Source of the DNA: an uncultured Eubacteriales bacterium
GTDB taxonomy: Bacteria; Bacillota; Clostridia; Lachnospirales; Lachnospiraceae
DNA: 35,827 nt
Direction: 5' to 3'
Assembly: GCA_949299375.1 (NCBI GenBank)
Contig: CASGAH010000010.1
Location: 1-35,827, forward strand
Positions 33,981 through 35,827 of this stretch are shown one piece after another. Position 1 is the first letter of the stretch; every line of letters starts with the position of its first letter. Under the pieces are notes generated by a model, which was given only the letters and a program-made list of their open reading frames with translations, was not told where the DNA came from and did no database searches. Both the position numbers and the translations under genes were made by a program.

Positions 33981-34005
33981 ACCACATAATCAACATTATG
34001 TGGTT
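33981..34005 (-). repeat. Right inverted repeat of the cassette
   Basis: The exact reverse complement of 33518-33542, 4 bases from the recombinase stop codon. Confidence 0.95.
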
Positions 34006-34009
34006 TTCT

Positions 34010-34852
34010 CTATAAAATGAGCCCCAGTTTCTCGAGCTGTTTTTGGTGTTCTCCCCCGCTTGTCTTGATATAAATCCTCGTTGTATTGATGGAGCTGTGC
34101 CCGAGGATGTCGGCCAGTTTTGCAATATCTTTTTCTATGGAGTAGTACATTGCGGCAAATAGATGGCGCAAATTATGGGGAAATACTTTCCCCGGAGAGA
34201 TTCCCGCTTCTCTGCTTAACGCTTTCATTTCTGACCATATGTTGCTGCGGTCCAACGGGTTCCCGTTTTTTGTGATAAAGACGCTTCCTTTTTCCACTTT
34301 ATTTTCCCGGATATGGCGTTTCAGCTTCCAGCACAGTTTGCGGGGGAGAAAGATTTTCCGGCTTTTTCCCTTGCACATCACGGTAACGCTTCCTCTCTTG
34401 ACTGCCTCCACTGTCACATACGCCAGCTCGGATACGCGAATTCCTGAAGCACAGATTGTCTCTATCACGAGTGCCAGCCTTAGTTTCCCTTTTTTTACAG
34501 CGGTCTGCAAGAGCTTGCGGTATTCCTCACGGCTGAGCACTTTTTCTTCCGCCCGGAAAATGTCCCGCTGCACTTTGAGTGGTTTTACAACGCAGTCTGT
34601 CCAACCCATGAACCGAAAGTATCTGTTTATGGAAGCCAATTTGGAATTGACGCTTGCCGGGCGGTATTTTCCTACAATGCTTGCTTTATATTGAATGACT
34701 TCTTCTCGCGTAATGTTTCTGTTTTTTGCGTATTTTTGATGAAATATCTCCACATCCCGGATGTATTTTTTTATCGTTGACATCGATTTTTCTTCCAGGA
34801 TGAGATATTCCCGAAATTGTTCAATGCTGTTTTGATCTATCATTCTCTCCAT
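34010..34852 (-). CDS. Tyrosine recombinase (site-specific invertase)
   Basis: The 280-residue protein has a SAM-like N-terminal core-binding domain (residues 8-90) and a C-terminal catalytic domain with R139 in ASGIRVSEL, a lysine in CKGKSRK (160-166), H226-xx-R229 in PHNLRH, H252 in LGHSSINTTR and the nucleophile Y261. All are in place, so it should be active. It is XerC/D-like in size and lacks the arm-binding domain of phage integrases. Its stop abuts the cassette's right repeat, which makes it the obvious recombinase for that switch. Its promoter region carries three TTGTGATA-type repeats. No excisionase is visible. Confidence 0.9.
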   Translation of the reverse strand: MERMIDQNSIEQFREYLILEEKSMSTIKKYIRDVEIFHQKYAKNRNITREEVIQYKASIVGKYRPASVNSKLASINRYFRFMGWTDCVVKPLKVQRDIFRAEEKVLSREEYRKLLQTAVKKGKLRLALVIETICASGIRVSELAYVTVEAVKRGSVTVMCKGKSRKIFLPRKLCWKLKRHIRENKVEKGSVFITKNGNPLDRSNIWSEMKALSREAGISPGKVFPHNLRHLFAAMYYSIEKDIAKLADILGHSSINTTRIYIKTSGGEHQKQLEKLGLIL

Positions 34853-34868
34853 CTTTTATCAGTCCTTT

Positions 34869-34927
34869 TTGTGATATGTTTTTCTGTAGATTGACATCTT
34901 CGATATCACAATTCCAGTGTATCACAA
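34869..34927. promoter_or_regulatory. Three TTGTGATA boxes upstream of the recombinase
   Basis: TTGTGATA (34869-34876) is followed by its reverse complement TATCACAA at 34904-34911 and 34920-34927. The last two are spaced 16 bases start to start. They lie just upstream of the recombinase start and could be an operator that controls switching frequency. Confidence 0.45.
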
Positions 34928-35000
34928 ATCTGCACTAGATGGAATGCTGTAGATTATTTAACAAAGACTGCTGCCGTTTTCTCTGTTTTGTCTCCTAAAT

Positions 35001-35437
35001 TTAGAACTTTACGCGATCTGGATGCAGTCCGGATCCTCCGAAATAAGGCATTTTGTTGATTAGATCCATATCCTTTGCTGTCATTTCAAAGTCAAATATG
35101 TTTGTATTCTCAAGGATTCGGGATGGCGTCACGGATTTTGGAAGCGGCAGGATGCCGTTTTGCAGGCACCAGCGAATGCAGATCTGCGCCACGGATTTAC
35201 CATATTTGTCTGCAATCTGTTTCAATGTCTCATTGGAAAGCATTCGTCCCGTTCCCAGCGGACTCCAATCTCATTTTCATAGCAGGCAGCTGCATCAATA
35301 TGCCGGTAACCTGCCTTGATTGCCTCGCTGACCGCCTTGATTGCCTGTTCTCCGTCCGGTGTCTGCCATGTTCCCAATCCCAGACAAGGGATTTTATAAC
35401 CATTGCTTAAGAGAAATGTATCCTGTACTGTTGTCAT
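35001..35437 (-). pseudogene. Aldo/keto reductase with internal deletion
   Basis: The N-terminal piece (from the ATG at 35437) reads [20 protein letters not shown] and [16 protein letters not shown], with the catalytic Asp and Tyr. It then jumps to the C-terminal end [40 protein letters not shown] and a normal stop at 35001. About 140-150 residues, including the catalytic Lys and His, are missing. The joint near 35255-35262 also shifts the frame, so 35437-35222 and 35243-35001 read separately. AAGGAGGAG precedes the ATG. A full-length member is about 280 residues. Confidence 0.88.
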
Positions 35438-35564
35438 TGCGTTTCTCCTCCTTCATTTTGGGTATGCTTCGAATCAGAATCCGGATTTTTCATGCTATTC
35501 CTGCCTTCTGTCTACGCCGTCCAAACAATAGATCCATGGATCGTCCGCCCTTTCCTCTCCTGGC

Positions 35565-35827
35565 TTATGGGGAGCATCTGCTGCATGTTTTTCCTTCCAT
35601 GACTTGATGGGCGATCAGCACTGCATCCTTCACCTTCATGCCGCAGCGAAACGCTTTCGGCGTATCCCCCTGCAGCACGTCCCGGCAGGTGACGCCGCCG
35701 TATTCCCTGCGAAACAGCTCGCAGGCCTGCCTCACACTCTGGTAAACTTCCCGGCGGTTCGACTGCTTTCCCGGTTGTCCATTGCTGGAAAAATAGCTGA
35801 TGACGCCAACAGCCGCGCTCAGTGCGC
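35565..35827 (-). CDS. C_GCAxxG_C_C family redox protein, C-terminal part
   Basis: The frame enters from beyond the window and stops at 35565-35567 (87 codons with the stop). It reads ALSAAVGVISYFSSNGQPG, then SVRQACELFRREYGGVTCRDVLQGD and FRCGMKVKDAVLIAHQVMEG. The spaced cysteines (ACELF, VTCRD, FRCG) fit the C-terminal half of the C_GCAxxG_C_C family of small, putatively redox-active proteins. The N-terminal GCA motif would be off the edge. It lies upstream of the broken aldo/keto reductase on the same strand, so both were probably one operon. Confidence 0.7.
   Translation of the reverse strand, partial: ALSAAVGVISYFSSNGQPGKQSNRREVYQSVRQACELFRREYGGVTCRDVLQGDTPKAFRCGMKVKDAVLIAHQVMEGKTCSRCSP

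Larger units (their letters stand above)
33518..34005. mobile_element. Invertible promoter cassette (inverton)
   Basis: Identical 25-bp inverted repeats (33518-33542 and 33981-34005) bound 438 bp. Each repeat is itself a dyad, with arms CCACATAAT and ATTATGTGG around the asymmetric centre GTTG (left) or CAAC (right), as expected of tyrosine-recombinase crossover sites. Inside are a consensus promoter pointing right, a bidirectional terminator, a second long hairpin and a duplicated unit, with no convincing gene. A tyrosine recombinase ends 5 bases from the right repeat. In the orientation shown the promoter points away from wzz. Confidence 0.8.

Noticed and set aside
33518..34005. Cassette as a MITE or other passive transposon
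   Set aside because: Possible from the inverted repeats alone, but the abutting tyrosine recombinase, asymmetric dyad centres and internal promoter fit an inversion switch better; no target duplication was seen.

Overview
The window looks like the chromosome of an anaerobic, spore-forming gut-type Firmicute, most likely a Lachnospiraceae-like clostridium. The signs are spore maturation genes (spmA, spmB), purine-rich AGGAGG ribosome sites, a Rex-type operator, soluble flavin/iron-sulfur electron-transfer enzymes of strict anaerobes, and a Clostridia-style capsule cluster. No rRNA or tRNA was recognised. All functional calls rest on motif reading of the sequence, without database searches.

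Region 1 (1-4851) is the wreck of a peptide-modification (RiPP-type) locus. The right end of an IS200/IS605-family element, with the 3' part of its omegaRNA, cuts off a radical SAM/SPASM maturase. An HPr-kinase-like ATPase, a GT-C-like membrane protein, a PqqD-type peptide-binding protein and an ABC exporter follow in one operon. Region 2 (4950-10140) holds spmA and spmB, which are normally adjacent. Here they are separated by a MurL-like L-Glu epimerase, a MurD-type ligase and a convergent zinc-dependent phospholipase C-like gene.

Region 3 (10186-20035) is a tightly overlapping surface-polysaccharide operon behind a strong sigma-A promoter. It encodes a DUF1972 glycosyltransferase, a DUF4422 protein, two LicD proteins, an IspD/TarI-type cytidylyltransferase, a sugar epimerase, a further glycosyltransferase, a Wzy-like polymerase and a Wzx flippase. 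No priming transferase and no intact Wzz chain-length regulator is present.

Region 4 (20104-33090) is the most striking part: a complete reductive C4 branch. A near-perfect promoter plus a Rex box drives a malate-type dehydrogenase and fumarase. A second operon encodes HdrB, HdrC, HdrA, an MvhD/FlxD-like protein and FlxC-, FlxB- and FlxA-like proteins. These are followed directly by a soluble two-subunit fumarate reductase and an AspT-like carrier. The layout suggests that NADH oxidation, fumarate reduction and ferredoxin reduction are coupled by flavin-based electron bifurcation, with fumarate reductase as the HdrB-side acceptor.

Region 5 (33082-35827) is a rearranged border. It contains a truncated, frameshifted wzz and a 488-bp invertible promoter cassette bounded by identical 25-bp inverted repeats. 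A tyrosine recombinase abuts the cassette. An aldo/keto reductase with its middle deleted and a partial C_GCAxxG_C_C protein come last. As written, the cassette promoter points away from wzz (OFF); inversion would aim it at wzz with a leader of about 90 nt.
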